Source of the DNA: Lysobacter ciconiae
GTDB lineage: Bacteria; Pseudomonadota; Gammaproteobacteria; Xanthomonadales; Xanthomonadaceae
Direction of reading: 5' to 3'
Assembly (NCBI RefSeq): GCF_015209725.1
Contig: NZ_CP063656.1
Coordinates: 1,099,001-1,163,000 of the forward strand
DNA length: 64,000 nucleotides
A program made the translations under genes and the position numbers. Each line of letters begins with the position of its first letter. Position 1 is the stretch's first letter. The notes below the pieces were generated by a model that saw nothing but the letters and a program-made list of their open reading frames with translations, did not search any database and was not told the origin of the DNA. Shown here one piece after another: positions 38,317-47,652 of this stretch.

Positions 38317-39512
38317 CCGACAAGACCATCGTCCTCGCCTTTTCCGGCGGCCTCGACACCAGCTTCTGCGTGCCCTACCTGCAGGAGCGCGGCTGGCAGG
38401 TCCATACCGTGTTCGCCGATACCGGCGGCGTGGATGACGAGGAGCGCACCTTCATCGAGCAGCGCGCCGCCGAGCTGGGGGTTGCCTCCCACGTCACCGT
38501 GGATGGCGGGCCGGCGATCTGGGACGGTTTCGTCAAGCCCTTCATCTGGGCAGGCGAGGGCTACCAGGCGCAGTACCCGTTGCTGGTCTCGGACCGTTAC
38601 CTGATCGTCGATGCCGCGCTGAAGCGCTGCGACGAGCTGGGGACCCGGGTCATCGCCCACGGCTGCACGGGCATGGGCAACGACCAGGTGCGCTTTGACC
38701 TGACGGTGAAGTCGCTGGGCGACTACGAGATCATCGCGCCGATCCGCGAGATCCAGAAAGAGCACACCGAGGTCCGCGCCTACGAGCAGAAGTACCTGGA
38801 AGACCGTGGCTTCGGCGTGCGCGCCAAGCAACAGGCCTACACGATCAACGAGAACCTGCTGGGCCTGACCATGTCGGGCGGCGAGATCGATCGCTGGCAG
38901 GCGCCCGGTGAAGGTGCCACCGGCTGGTGCAAGCCGCGCGCGCAATGGCCGCAGCAGCCGCTGCAGGTCCGGATCGGCTTCGAGGCTGGCGAGGCGGTCA
39001 GCCTGGACGGCGCCCGCATGCCCGGACACACCATGCTGGCGAAGCTCAACGCGCTGTTCGCGGAGTACGGCGTCGGCCGCGGGATCTATACCGGCGATAC
39101 CACCATCGGCCTGAAGGGCCGGATCATCTACGAGGCACCGGGCCTGGCCGCACTGCAGACCGCGCATCGGGCGCTGGAAGAGGCGGTGCTGAGCAAGCAC
39201 CAGAACCGCTTCAAGCCCGAGGTCGCGCGCAAGTGGGTCGAGCTGGTCTACGAGGGCTTCTTCCACGATCCGCTGAAAACCGACCTGGAAGCGTTCCTCG
39301 CGTCCAGCCAGGCGACCGTCAACGGTGAGGTCGTGGTGGAAACGCACGGCGGCAGCGTCACTGCGGTGGCGATCGATTCGCCGCACATCCTCAACGCCAA
39401 GGGCGCGACCTACGCCCAGGCCGCGGACTGGGGCGTGGCCGAGGCGGAAGGCTTCATCAAGCTGTTCGGCATGAGCAGCACGCTATGGGCCGAGGTCAAC
39501 CGTGCTTCCTGA
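38313..39512 (+). CDS. argG: argininosuccinate synthase
   Basis: 399 residues. The ATP-binding loop AFSGGLDTSF lies at 9-18, and GNDQVRFDLT and GRGIYTGDTTIG match ArgG. It joins citrulline and aspartate. It overlaps argE by 11 bases. Confidence 0.97.
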   Translation: MTDKTIVLAFSGGLDTSFCVPYLQERGWQVHTVFADTGGVDDEERTFIEQRAAELGVASHVTVDGGPAIWDGFVKPFIWAGEGYQAQYPLLVSDRYLIVDAALKRCDELGTRVIAHGCTGMGNDQVRFDLTVKSLGDYEIIAPIREIQKEHTEVRAYEQKYLEDRGFGVRAKQQAYTINENLLGLTMSGGEIDRWQAPGEGATGWCKPRAQWPQQPLQVRIGFEAGEAVSLDGARMPGHTMLAKLNALFAEYGVGRGIYTGDTTIGLKGRIIYEAPGLAALQTAHRALEEAVLSKHQNRFKPEVARKWVELVYEGFFHDPLKTDLEAFLASSQATVNGEVVVETHGGSVTAVAIDSPHILNAKGATYAQAADWGVAEAEGFIKLFGMSSTLWAEVNRAS

Positions 39513-40596
39513 GGTCCTGCGCCATCTTGAAGCCCTGGTCGGCTTCGACACCCGCAATCCGCCGCGGCTGATCGGCACCGGCGGCATCTTCGATTACCTG
39601 CGCGCGCAGTTGCCGGGGTTCCGGATCGAGATGACCGACCACGGCGATGGCGCGGTGTCGATGCTCGCCGTGCGCGGCCGGCCAACGCGGCTGTTCAACG
39701 TGCATCTGGATACCGTGCCGTCCTCGCCGGCGTGGAGCGCGGACCCGCACGTGCTGCGGGTCGACGGCGGGCGCGCGGTGGGCCTGGGCGCCTGCGACAT
39801 CAAGGGCGCGGCGGCCGGGCTGCTGGCGGCGGCAGCGGTCACCAGCGGCAACGCGGCCTTCCTGTTCAGCACCGACGAGGAAGCCAATGACCCGCGCTGC
39901 ATCGCCGCCTTCCTGGGCAGCGGCCACGGCTTCGAGGAAGTGGTCGTTGCCGAGCCGACCAACTGCGAGGCCGTGCTGGCCCATCGCGGGATTGCCTCGG
40001 TGCTGATGCAGTTCCAGGGCGCGGCCGGCCATGCCTCCGGCGCCAACGCCATCCACGCCAGCGCGCTGCACCAGGCGATGCGCTGGGGCAACCGGGCGCT
40101 GGATTTCGTCGCCGACCAGTCGCACCAGCGCTTTGGAGGCCTGACCGGGCTGCGCTTCAACATCGGCCGGGTCGAGGGCGGCATCAAGGCCAACATGATC
40201 GCGCCAAGCGCCGAGGTGCGCTTCGGTTTCCGCCCGCTGCCCTCGATGTCGATCGATGAGCTGCACCACCAGTTCGGCACGCTGTCCGAGCCGGGCGCAG
40301 TGGAGCGCTACGAGGAAACGTTCCGCGGACCGCCGCTGCCGTCGGGTGATATCGCCACCGCGGAAGATCGCCGCCTGCAAGCGCGCGACCTGGCCGAGGC
40401 GCTCGATCTGCCAATCGGTCCCGCGGTCGATTTCTGGACCGAGGCGTCGCTGTTCTCCGCCGCCGGGATGACGGCGATCGTGTACGGGCCGGGCCACATC
40501 GCCCAGGCCCATACCGCCGACGAGTGGGTCGAACTCGACCAGCTCGAGCGCTACGCCGAATCCATCCGCCGCATCCTGGACCAGCCACCCACCTGA
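39502..40596 (+). CDS. argE: M20-family deacetylase of the arginine pathway (acetylcitrulline deacetylase type)
   Basis: 364 residues from GTG 39502. Metal-site motifs of M20 peptidases are present: HLDTVP, GACDIKG, STDEEAND and VAEPT. With an acetylornithine carbamoyltransferase two genes upstream, its natural substrate is most likely N-acetylcitrulline, as known for Xanthomonas ArgE. The operon order supports this; specificity cannot be read from sequence alone. Confidence 0.9.
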   Translation: MLPEVLRHLEALVGFDTRNPPRLIGTGGIFDYLRAQLPGFRIEMTDHGDGAVSMLAVRGRPTRLFNVHLDTVPSSPAWSADPHVLRVDGGRAVGLGACDIKGAAAGLLAAAAVTSGNAAFLFSTDEEANDPRCIAAFLGSGHGFEEVVVAEPTNCEAVLAHRGIASVLMQFQGAAGHASGANAIHASALHQAMRWGNRALDFVADQSHQRFGGLTGLRFNIGRVEGGIKANMIAPSAEVRFGFRPLPSMSIDELHHQFGTLSEPGAVERYEETFRGPPLPSGDIATAEDRRLQARDLAEALDLPIGPAVDFWTEASLFSAAGMTAIVYGPGHIAQAHTADEWVELDQLERYAESIRRILDQPPT

Positions 40597-40654
40597 GTTC
40601 CGCTGCGCCGGCTCAAACGCGTCCTGACAATACCGCCCCCATCAACGAATCCCC

Positions 40655-42037
40655 ATGACCATTCCGCCTTCCGCGAACGATATCCAGACCCGCCAGACCA
40701 TCGTGCGCCTGCTGTCCAGCATGGCCAGCGCCAAGGAGATCAGCCAGTACCTGAAGCGCTTCTCCCAGCTCGACGCGGCGCGCTTTGCCGTGGTCAAGGT
40801 CGGCGGGGCCGTGCTGCGCGATGACCTCGACGCGCTCACCTCGTCGCTGGCCTTCCTGCAGGACGTGGGCCTGACCCCGATCGTCCTGCACGGCGCCGGG
40901 CCGCAGCTGGATGACGAGTTCGCCGCCGCGGGCATCGAAAAGCAGACGGTGAATGGCCTGCGGGTCACCACGCCGGAGGCACTGGCAATCGTGCGGCGCG
41001 TTTTCCACGCCCAGAACCTGCGCCTGGTGGAAGCCCTGCAGCGCGGCGGGGCGCGTGCCACGTCCATTGTTTCCGGCGTGTTCGAGGCGGACTTCCTGGA
41101 CCGCGCCACGCTGGGCCTGGTCGGCGAGGTGACCCGGGTGCACCTGGCACCGATCCAGGCGAGCCTGCAGGCCGGGTCGATCCCGGTCATCGCCAGCCTG
41201 GGTGAAACCACCGGCGGCCAGATCCTCAACGTCAACGCGGATTTTGCCGCCAGCGAGCTGGTCCAGGTGCTGCAGCCCTACAAGATCGTGTTCCTGACCG
41301 GGACCGGCGGGCTGCTCGACGACCAGGGCAGGATCATCGACTCGATCAACCTGTCCACCGAATACACCGACCTGATGAACCAGCCGTGGATCAACGGCGG
41401 CATGCGGGTGAAGATCCAGCAGGTCAAGGATCTGCTCGACAAGCTGCCGCCGTCTTCGTCGGTGTCGATCACCCAGCCCTCCGAGCTGGCCAAGGAACTG
41501 TTCACCCACAAGGGCTCGGGCACCCTGGTCCGGCGCGGTGAGCGGGTGCTGCAGGCCGACCGTTGGGAAGCCCTGGACCTGCCGCGCCTGCGCACGCTGA
41601 TCGAATCCGCGTTCGGCCGCCGGCTGGCGCCGGACTACTTCGAGCGCACCAGACTGCTGCGTGCCTACGTCAGCGAGAACTACCGCGCCGCGGTGGTGCT
41701 GACCGACGAGGACGGCTTCACCTACCTGGACAAGTTCGCGGTGCTTGACGATGCCCAGGGCGAAGGCCTCGGTCGCGCGGTGTGGCAGGTGATGTGCGAC
41801 CAGACGCCGCGCCTGTTCTGGCGCTCGCGGCACGGCAATCCGGTCAACGCGTTCTACTACGCGCAGTCCGACGGCCATTGCAAACAGGATCAATGGAAGG
41901 TGTTCTGGTACGGCCTGAACAATTTCGACGAGATCGCCCACTGTGTCGCCCACTGCGCCATCCGCAGCGCGACGCTGGTCGATCCGGCCGATGACGCCGC
42001 GGGTCCGTCGGCGGCTGCCGCGGGAGTGGTGCCATGA
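40655..42037 (+). CDS. argB: bifunctional N-acetylglutamate kinase/synthase
   Basis: 460 residues. An amino-acid kinase domain (about 40-285; VVKVGGAVLRDD, LHGAGPQLD, NGGMRVKIQQ) is followed by a GNAT-like acetyltransferase domain (about 290-440; YRAAVVLTDEDGFTYLDKF, GLGRAVWQ). This is the NAGS/K fusion of Xanthomonadaceae, which makes and phosphorylates acetylglutamate and is the usual target of arginine feedback. No separate argA or argJ is needed. It overlaps argC as ATGA (42034-42037). Confidence 0.94.
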   Translation: MTIPPSANDIQTRQTIVRLLSSMASAKEISQYLKRFSQLDAARFAVVKVGGAVLRDDLDALTSSLAFLQDVGLTPIVLHGAGPQLDDEFAAAGIEKQTVNGLRVTTPEALAIVRRVFHAQNLRLVEALQRGGARATSIVSGVFEADFLDRATLGLVGEVTRVHLAPIQASLQAGSIPVIASLGETTGGQILNVNADFAASELVQVLQPYKIVFLTGTGGLLDDQGRIIDSINLSTEYTDLMNQPWINGGMRVKIQQVKDLLDKLPPSSSVSITQPSELAKELFTHKGSGTLVRRGERVLQADRWEALDLPRLRTLIESAFGRRLAPDYFERTRLLRAYVSENYRAAVVLTDEDGFTYLDKFAVLDDAQGEGLGRAVWQVMCDQTPRLFWRSRHGNPVNAFYYAQSDGHCKQDQWKVFWYGLNNFDEIAHCVAHCAIRSATLVDPADDAAGPSAAAAGVVP

Positions 42038-42987
42038 GCATGCCAATCATCAACGTCGGCCTGGTAGGCGCGCGCGGTCATACCGGCGCCGAGTTGATGC
42101 GCCTGATCGGCGGCCACCCGCGCTTCTCGCTGGGATTCGTGTCCTCGCGTGAATTCGCCGGCCAGCGCGTGGCCGACCACCACGACGGCGTCGTCGGCGA
42201 ACTGCGTTACCAGAGCTCCACGCCCGATAACGTCGCCACCGCCGGCATGGACGCCTACATCCTCGCCATGCCGAACAACAAGGCCGGCGAGTATATCGCT
42301 GCCCTGGACGCCGCGGGAACCAACCCGGTGATCGTGGACCTGTCCGCCGACTACCGCTTTGACGCGGACTGGTATTACGGCCTGCCGGAACTCACCCGGA
42401 AGGGTTACGACGGCCAGCGCCGGATCAGCAATCCGGGCTGTTACGCGACCGCCATGCAACTGGTGCTCGCGCCCATGCTGGACGTGCTTGACGGCCCTGC
42501 GCAGTGCTTTGGGGTGTCCGGCTATTCGGGGGCGGGCACCACGCCCTCGGACCGCAACGATCCGGTGATACTGCGCGACAACCTCATGCCGTACGCACTG
42601 GCCGGTCACATCCACGAGCGCGAGGTCAGCCATCGGCTCGGCCATCCGGTCGAGTTCATGCCGCACGTGGCGCCGCATTTCCGCGGCATCACCATGACCG
42701 CCAACATGCATCTGCAGCGCGTCTTCAGCCGCGACGAAGTGGTTGCGCGCTACCGCGAGCGCTACGCCGACGAGCCACTCGTGCGGATCGTTGACGACGC
42801 CCCGTGGGTGAGCGCGATCGCCGGCCGGCACCACGTCGACATCGGCGGGTTCGCCCTGTCCGCGGACGGGCGCCGGCTGGTGGCCGTCGCCACCGAGGAC
42901 AACCTGCTCAAGGGTGCCGCCACGCAGGCCATGCAGAACCTCAATCGGGCCTTCGCGCTGCCCGAGCTGGCCGGCATCCCGGTCTGA
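42034..42987 (+). CDS. argC: N-acetyl-gamma-glutamyl-phosphate reductase
   Basis: 317 residues. GLVGARGHTGAEL binds NADP and SNPGCYATA carries the catalytic cysteine. It reduces the product of ArgB. argH follows after 21 bases. Confidence 0.96.
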   Translation: MSMPIINVGLVGARGHTGAELMRLIGGHPRFSLGFVSSREFAGQRVADHHDGVVGELRYQSSTPDNVATAGMDAYILAMPNNKAGEYIAALDAAGTNPVIVDLSADYRFDADWYYGLPELTRKGYDGQRRISNPGCYATAMQLVLAPMLDVLDGPAQCFGVSGYSGAGTTPSDRNDPVILRDNLMPYALAGHIHEREVSHRLGHPVEFMPHVAPHFRGITMTANMHLQRVFSRDEVVARYRERYADEPLVRIVDDAPWVSAIAGRHHVDIGGFALSADGRRLVAVATEDNLLKGAATQAMQNLNRAFALPELAGIPV

Positions 42988-43008
42988 TCCACGCAGGAAA
43001 CCCAAGAC

Positions 43009-44325
43009 ATGACCCAGCTTCTCTGGCAGAAACCCGGCGTCCAGGTGGATGAGCGCATCCAGCATTTCTGCGCCGGCGCCGACGTGATCCTCGACCGCGA
43101 GTTCCTGCTGTTCGACATCCAGGCCAGCCGCGCCCATGCGCAGGGCTTGCAGATGATCGGCATCCTGGATGCGACCGAACTGGACGCGATCGAGCGCGAA
43201 CTGGCTACCTTGGCCGACGACTTCGCCAGCGGCCGCTTTGTCCTCGACGAGACCTACGAGGATGGCCATTCGGCGATCGAGGCGCGCCTCATCGATCGGC
43301 TCGGCGATGCCGGTCGCAAGATCCACACCGGTCGCAGCCGCAACGACCAGGTACTGGTGGCGACGCGCCTGTGGTTGAAGGACCGCCTGGCGCGCCTGCG
43401 CGAGCTCTGCCTGGAAACCACCGGCATCGCGCTGACGCGGGCGGACGTCGAGTCCGGCTTGCCGCTTCCGGGCTATACGCATCTCCAGCGCGCGGTCGTG
43501 TCATCGGCGGGCATGTGGTGGTCGGCGTGGGCGGAGGCGTTCATCGATAACGCCGCTCGCGCCGACGACACCCTGGCCTGGGTGGATGCCAACCCGCTGG
43601 GCAGCGCGGCGGGCTACGGCGTCAACCTGCCGCTGGCGCGCGAGCACACCACGCAGGCGCTGGGTTTTGGGCGCATGCAGGTGTCGGCAACCTACGCCCA
43701 GCTGTCGCGCGGCAAGTTCGAGATGGCGGCCATTGAAGCGCTGTCCAGCGGCATGCTCGACCTGCGCCGCCTGGCCTGGGACCTGAGCCTGTTTACCAGC
43801 GCGGAGTTTGGTTTTGTGACCCTGCCGGCGCAGTACACCACCGGCAGCTCGATCATGCCCAACAAGCGCAACCCGGATGTCATCGAACTGATGCGCGCCA
43901 GCTACGCGAGCGTCGCTGCCGCGCGCAGCGAGATCGAGCAGTTGCTGTCACTGCCGTCGGGCTACCACCGCGATCTGCAGTTCAGCAAGGGCGCGATTTT
44001 CCATGCCTTCGGTCGCGGGCTGGGCGCACTGGAGCTGCTGCCCGACCTGCTGCGCAACCTGGAATGGAAACCCGAAGCGATGCGTGCGGCGCTGGAGCCA
44101 TCGATGTACGCGACCGACCTGGCCGTGGACCTGGCACGGGCGGGTACGCCGTTCCGCGATGCCTACCGCCAGGCCGCCGATCCGGCCCGTTGGGAAGCCG
44201 GCGACGCGGATGCCAGCCTGGCGGCGCGCGTATCACCGGGGGCTGCCGGTGACCTTCGTCTGGACCTCCTTCGCGAGCGCCTGCACGCACTGGGCGGGCA
44301 GGCGGAAGGCGCGCCTCAGACGTAG
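43009..44325 (+). CDS. argH: argininosuccinate lyase
   Basis: 438 residues. The fumarase/lyase signature GSSIMPNKRNP and HTGRSRNDQV are intact. It completes arginine synthesis. Its last ten bases overlap the convergent ygiC-like stop (44316). Confidence 0.97.
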   Translation: MTQLLWQKPGVQVDERIQHFCAGADVILDREFLLFDIQASRAHAQGLQMIGILDATELDAIERELATLADDFASGRFVLDETYEDGHSAIEARLIDRLGDAGRKIHTGRSRNDQVLVATRLWLKDRLARLRELCLETTGIALTRADVESGLPLPGYTHLQRAVVSSAGMWWSAWAEAFIDNAARADDTLAWVDANPLGSAAGYGVNLPLAREHTTQALGFGRMQVSATYAQLSRGKFEMAAIEALSSGMLDLRRLAWDLSLFTSAEFGFVTLPAQYTTGSSIMPNKRNPDVIELMRASYASVAAARSEIEQLLSLPSGYHRDLQFSKGAIFHAFGRGLGALELLPDLLRNLEWKPEAMRAALEPSMYATDLAVDLARAGTPFRDAYRQAADPARWEAGDADASLAARVSPGAAGDLRLDLLRERLHALGGQAEGAPQT

Positions 44326-45500
44326 ATTTTCACGCTCGGCTGGACTTCGTCGATGATCGCGTGCGGGATGAACCGCGCGCTGTCGCGGGTGATCGCGCTG
44401 GCATCCTCGCGCACGCCGATTCCGCAGGGGTGGTCACCGACCACCCAGCTGCCGACCATCGGGTAGTTGCCCCAGAACTCCGGCAACGGATGCAGCGCCT
44501 GGCGGATGTTGGGGCCGCTGTAGGGCCCATCGCTCTCCTGCCAGCGCCCATCGGCCATGTGCATGGCGACGTTGGCGCCTTCGCGCGAGTGCAGGGGTTT
44601 GCGCACCCAGCCCTTTGCCAGCGCGGAGCCGTCATCGAAGCGCGACTCCAGCAGGTTGGGGTGTCCCGGATGGCGCTCCCACATCAGCGGCAGGATGCCC
44701 TTGTTGCTCAGCACCGCCTTCCACGCCGGCTCCAGCAACCGCAGGCCGGAGCCGGGCAGGGCGAGGCCGAACTCCTCGTCCATCAGGTCTTCCAGCGGAT
44801 ACAGCTTGAACAGGCTGCCGATCACCACGTCGTCGGTGTCGGTGAAGCGCCCGTCCGTGGAAAGCCCAAGGTCCTCGATGGCGATGGACGCACCATGCAG
44901 CCCGGCCTGCGCCGCACAATCGCGCAGGTAGGTCACGGTGCCCTGGTCTTCCTCGGAGTCGCGCACCGCGCTGAAGTAAAGCGGCGGCGGCAGTTGCGCG
45001 GCCAGCTGGCCAAAGCGCTCCACCAGCGCCTCATGGATCGAGTTGAACTGGTCCGCATGACCGGGCAGCGCACCGCGGTTGCGCTGGTCCTCCAGCCACT
45101 GCCACTGGAAGAACGATGCCTCGAACAGCGACGTCGGGGTGTCGTAATTCAGTTCGTAGAGCTTGGCCGGGCCATGGCCGTCATAGGCGAAATCCAGGCG
45201 GCCGTAGAGGTGCGGGTCGCGTCGTCGCCAGCTCTCGGCGATCCAGTCCCGGAACGGCTCCGGGATCGCGAGGCGGGCCATCAGCTCCTCGCTGGCAACG
45301 ACCTCGCCGACCAGGTCCAGCGCCATGGAGTGCAGTTCAAGACTGGGGTCTTCGATGTCGTCTTCGATCTGGCGCAAGGTGAAGGCGTAATAGGCGCTTT
45401 CATCCCAGTAGGGCTCGCCGTCGATGGTATGGAAACGGAAGCCCGCCTCGTCCGCCCGCGCGCGCCAGTTGGAGCGCTCGGCAATGGCAATGCGTTTCAC
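44316..45500 (-). CDS. YgiC-like ATP-grasp, glutathionylspermidine synthase family
   Basis: 394 residues from GTG 45500, only four bases after the upstream stop. Conserved parts include ELNYDTPTSLFEASFFQW, LLEPAWKAVLSNKGILPLMW, RKPLHSREGANV and the C-terminal GSWVVGDHPCGIGVRED, as in E. coli YgiC/YjfC. These have the C-terminal synthetase domain without the amidase. The ligase substrates of this subgroup are not established. Confidence 0.9.
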   Translation of the reverse strand: MKRIAIAERSNWRARADEAGFRFHTIDGEPYWDESAYYAFTLRQIEDDIEDPSLELHSMALDLVGEVVASEELMARLAIPEPFRDWIAESWRRRDPHLYGRLDFAYDGHGPAKLYELNYDTPTSLFEASFFQWQWLEDQRNRGALPGHADQFNSIHEALVERFGQLAAQLPPPLYFSAVRDSEEDQGTVTYLRDCAAQAGLHGASIAIEDLGLSTDGRFTDTDDVVIGSLFKLYPLEDLMDEEFGLALPGSGLRLLEPAWKAVLSNKGILPLMWERHPGHPNLLESRFDDGSALAKGWVRKPLHSREGANVAMHMADGRWQESDGPYSGPNIRQALHPLPEFWGNYPMVGSWVVGDHPCGIGVREDASAITRDSARFIPHAIIDEVQPSVKIYV

Positions 45501-45504
45501 CCGG

Positions 45505-46047
45505 TCAACCGCCGGAGCTGGTGCGTTTGCGGCTCTTGTCGCCAAAGCCGCCGCGACTGGCGGTGACCGCGCGGTTGGGCTGGCTGGTGATCGGGGTCAG
45601 GGCGGTGCGGTTGGCGCCGGTCATGCCGGGCGCCGCCGGACGAGCCCAGCCGTTGGCCTTGTCGCGGAAGGCCGGGGCGGCGGCGGGCGCTGCAGCGGTG
45701 GCGCTGGCCGCGCGGCCCTGCAACATCTGCGACATGAAGAAGCCCGCCATCATCGGACCGATGAACGAGGTGCCCGAGCGCGTCTTCTGCTCCACGCATT
45801 GATCGGCGTCGTATTCCTGCTCGCACGCCTGCCGGCTGGCGAACTGTGGCGCCGAATCGGCGGCCTGCTGCTGCGCGGTCTCGAACGCCTGCTGGCAGGT
45901 CGACGACTCGCCGGTGGCGCGCGCGCAGTTGTCCACCGAGGTGTACACGCCTTCCTGCAGCTGGCCCTGCGGCTCCAGCTGGCATGCCGAGAACAGCAGC
46001 GGAGCGGCGCTCATCAACAGCAGCGCGGTGGTTTTCGATCGCTTCAT
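45505..46047 (-). CDS. YgiB-like lipoprotein (DUF1190)
   Basis: 180 residues from ATG 46047. MKRSKTTALLLMSAAPLLFSAC is a lipoprotein signal. YTSVDNCARATGESSTCQQAFETA and QACEQEYDADQCVE are the DUF1190 motifs with paired cysteines; the tail is Ala/Arg-rich. It forms the conserved ygiB-ygiC pair with the following gene. Confidence 0.88.
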   Translation of the reverse strand: MKRSKTTALLLMSAAPLLFSACQLEPQGQLQEGVYTSVDNCARATGESSTCQQAFETAQQQAADSAPQFASRQACEQEYDADQCVEQKTRSGTSFIGPMMAGFFMSQMLQGRAASATAAAPAAAPAFRDKANGWARPAAPGMTGANRTALTPITSQPNRAVTASRGGFGDKSRKRTSSGG

Positions 46048-46454
46048 GCCTGGACTTCCGGAGTGAAAATGCTGAGCCGATCTTAGCCGAATCCGGCCCT
46101 GCCCAAGGTCGGGAGACCGGCCACCGGGTTGGGTTGGGCAAGCGAGCCTGTTAGGCTTGCCTGCTTGTCGAATCCGGTTTTCCGGCGTCATCCACGACGT
46201 ACCGATGTTCGGATTCGCACTTCCTGCGCCTGGCTGGTGGACCAGTGCGCTACCGGGGCTGTTACCCGTCAAGCCTGTTGACGCTTGAGTATCTGCAGCT
46301 TCTGGTTGCGACCTTCAACGGTCGCTGTTGGCGTGTTCGATCGCCATCGGAAGTGCCCAGCCGTTCGCGATGTCCGCGACCTGCCAGCGTCATTGCCCGA
46401 CGGCAATGCCTGTCCCACCGCTGGCCACACACCCATGGAGCACTGGTTACAACG
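46048..46454. other. 407-base region upstream of proB without a supported gene
   Basis: It holds a long imperfect hairpin at 46138-46166 (GGCAAGCGAGCC, TGTTA loop, GGCTTGCCTGC) without a T-tract, and a second hairpin GCGACC/GGTCGC around 46308-46333. A 27-codon ORF at 46205-46288 encodes five prolines, but no Shine-Dalgarno precedes it and no terminator follows. I cannot assign a function. Confidence 0.4.
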
Positions 46455-47600
46455 ATGACGTCCGCATTTACCGAGCAACCCCTTCCCCCTTGGCAACGCG
46501 CTGTGATCAAGGTCGGCAGCAGTCTTTTGACCGACGGAAAAGGGGGGCTTGGAAAGCGCAACGCTGCCGCCCTGGCGGGCCTGATCGGCCATTTCGCCGA
46601 TCAGGGGCGCGAGGTGCTGCTGGTGTCTTCCGGGGCCGTCGCGGCCGGTCGCGGACTGCTGGCCCGCCACAACATGGGCGTGATCCAGCGCCAGGCCCTG
46701 GCGGCCATCGGCCAGACGCCGATGCTCGCGCTCTGGCAGGGCCTGATGGAGCAGCCGGTCGCCCAGGTCCTGTTGAGCCACGATGACCTGCGCAACCGCC
46801 GTCGCTACCTCAATGCGCAGTCGACGCTGCGCGAACTGCTGCGCATCGGCGCGCTGCCGATCATCAACGAGAACGACACCGTCGCGGTGGCCGAGCTCAA
46901 GCTGGGCGACAACGACAACCTGGCGGCCGCGGTGGCCACGATGGTCGAGGCGGACATCCTGCTAATCGCGACCGACACCAGCGGACTGTTCACCGGACAT
47001 CCGCTGGAAGACCCGGACGCCAGGCCGGTGCCGAAGATCGACGAGATCACCACCGACATCATGCGCATGACCTCCGGCGGTGCCGGCGAGCTGGGCACCG
47101 GCGGCATGTACACCAAGCTGGAGGCGGCGATCAAATGCGCCTCGGCCGGCATCGGCACGGCGCTGTTCTGCGGACATGACGCCAAGGCCATCGCCGCGCT
47201 GGCTGAGGACCGCCTGCTGGGCACCTACATCGAGCCGCACGGCGACCAGTTGGTCGCGCGTAAACAGTGGCTGCGGCACACACCGCCAAGCGGCGGCGCG
47301 ATCCGGATCGACCCCGGCGCGGTGGAAGCTCTTTGCGAGCACGGCGCCTCGCTGTTGCCGGGTGGCGTGATCGGCGTGGAAGGTGATTTCTCGCGCGACG
47401 CGATGGTCGACGTGCTTCCGGCGGAGGGCAGCTGCAGGCTTGCCCGCGGACTGGTCCAGTACCAGTCCAGCGACCTGCGCCGCATCGCCGGCCACCACAG
47501 CAGCGACATCCAGAAGCTGCTCGGCTTCGACCACGGCCATTCGGTGATCCGCCGCGAGGACATGGTCCTGCTGGCGCCCACTTCAACGGCCGAGTTTTGA
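46455..47600 (+). CDS. proB: glutamate 5-kinase
   Basis: 381 residues from ATG 46455; the open frame continues far upstream without family similarity. The kinase domain (VIKVGSSLLTD, NENDTVAV, GTGGMYTKLEAA) is followed by a PUA domain (about 280-375). It phosphorylates glutamate for proline synthesis and is normally inhibited by proline. Confidence 0.95.
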   Translation: MTSAFTEQPLPPWQRAVIKVGSSLLTDGKGGLGKRNAAALAGLIGHFADQGREVLLVSSGAVAAGRGLLARHNMGVIQRQALAAIGQTPMLALWQGLMEQPVAQVLLSHDDLRNRRRYLNAQSTLRELLRIGALPIINENDTVAVAELKLGDNDNLAAAVATMVEADILLIATDTSGLFTGHPLEDPDARPVPKIDEITTDIMRMTSGGAGELGTGGMYTKLEAAIKCASAGIGTALFCGHDAKAIAALAEDRLLGTYIEPHGDQLVARKQWLRHTPPSGGAIRIDPGAVEALCEHGASLLPGGVIGVEGDFSRDAMVDVLPAEGSCRLARGLVQYQSSDLRRIAGHHSSDIQKLLGFDHGHSVIRREDMVLLAPTSTAEF

Positions 47601-47652
47601 ACACGCTTTCGACCCGGGTTTCGGGTCAACCAGACTTCAAGGAGAACTTTCG

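Noticed and set aside
38031..39386. 451-codon minus-strand frame opposite argF' and argG
   Set aside because: Antisense of highly conserved enzymes; composition typical of shadow frames.
46138..46166. Hairpin upstream of proB as an intrinsic terminator
   Set aside because: The stem is stable but no T-tract follows on either strand.
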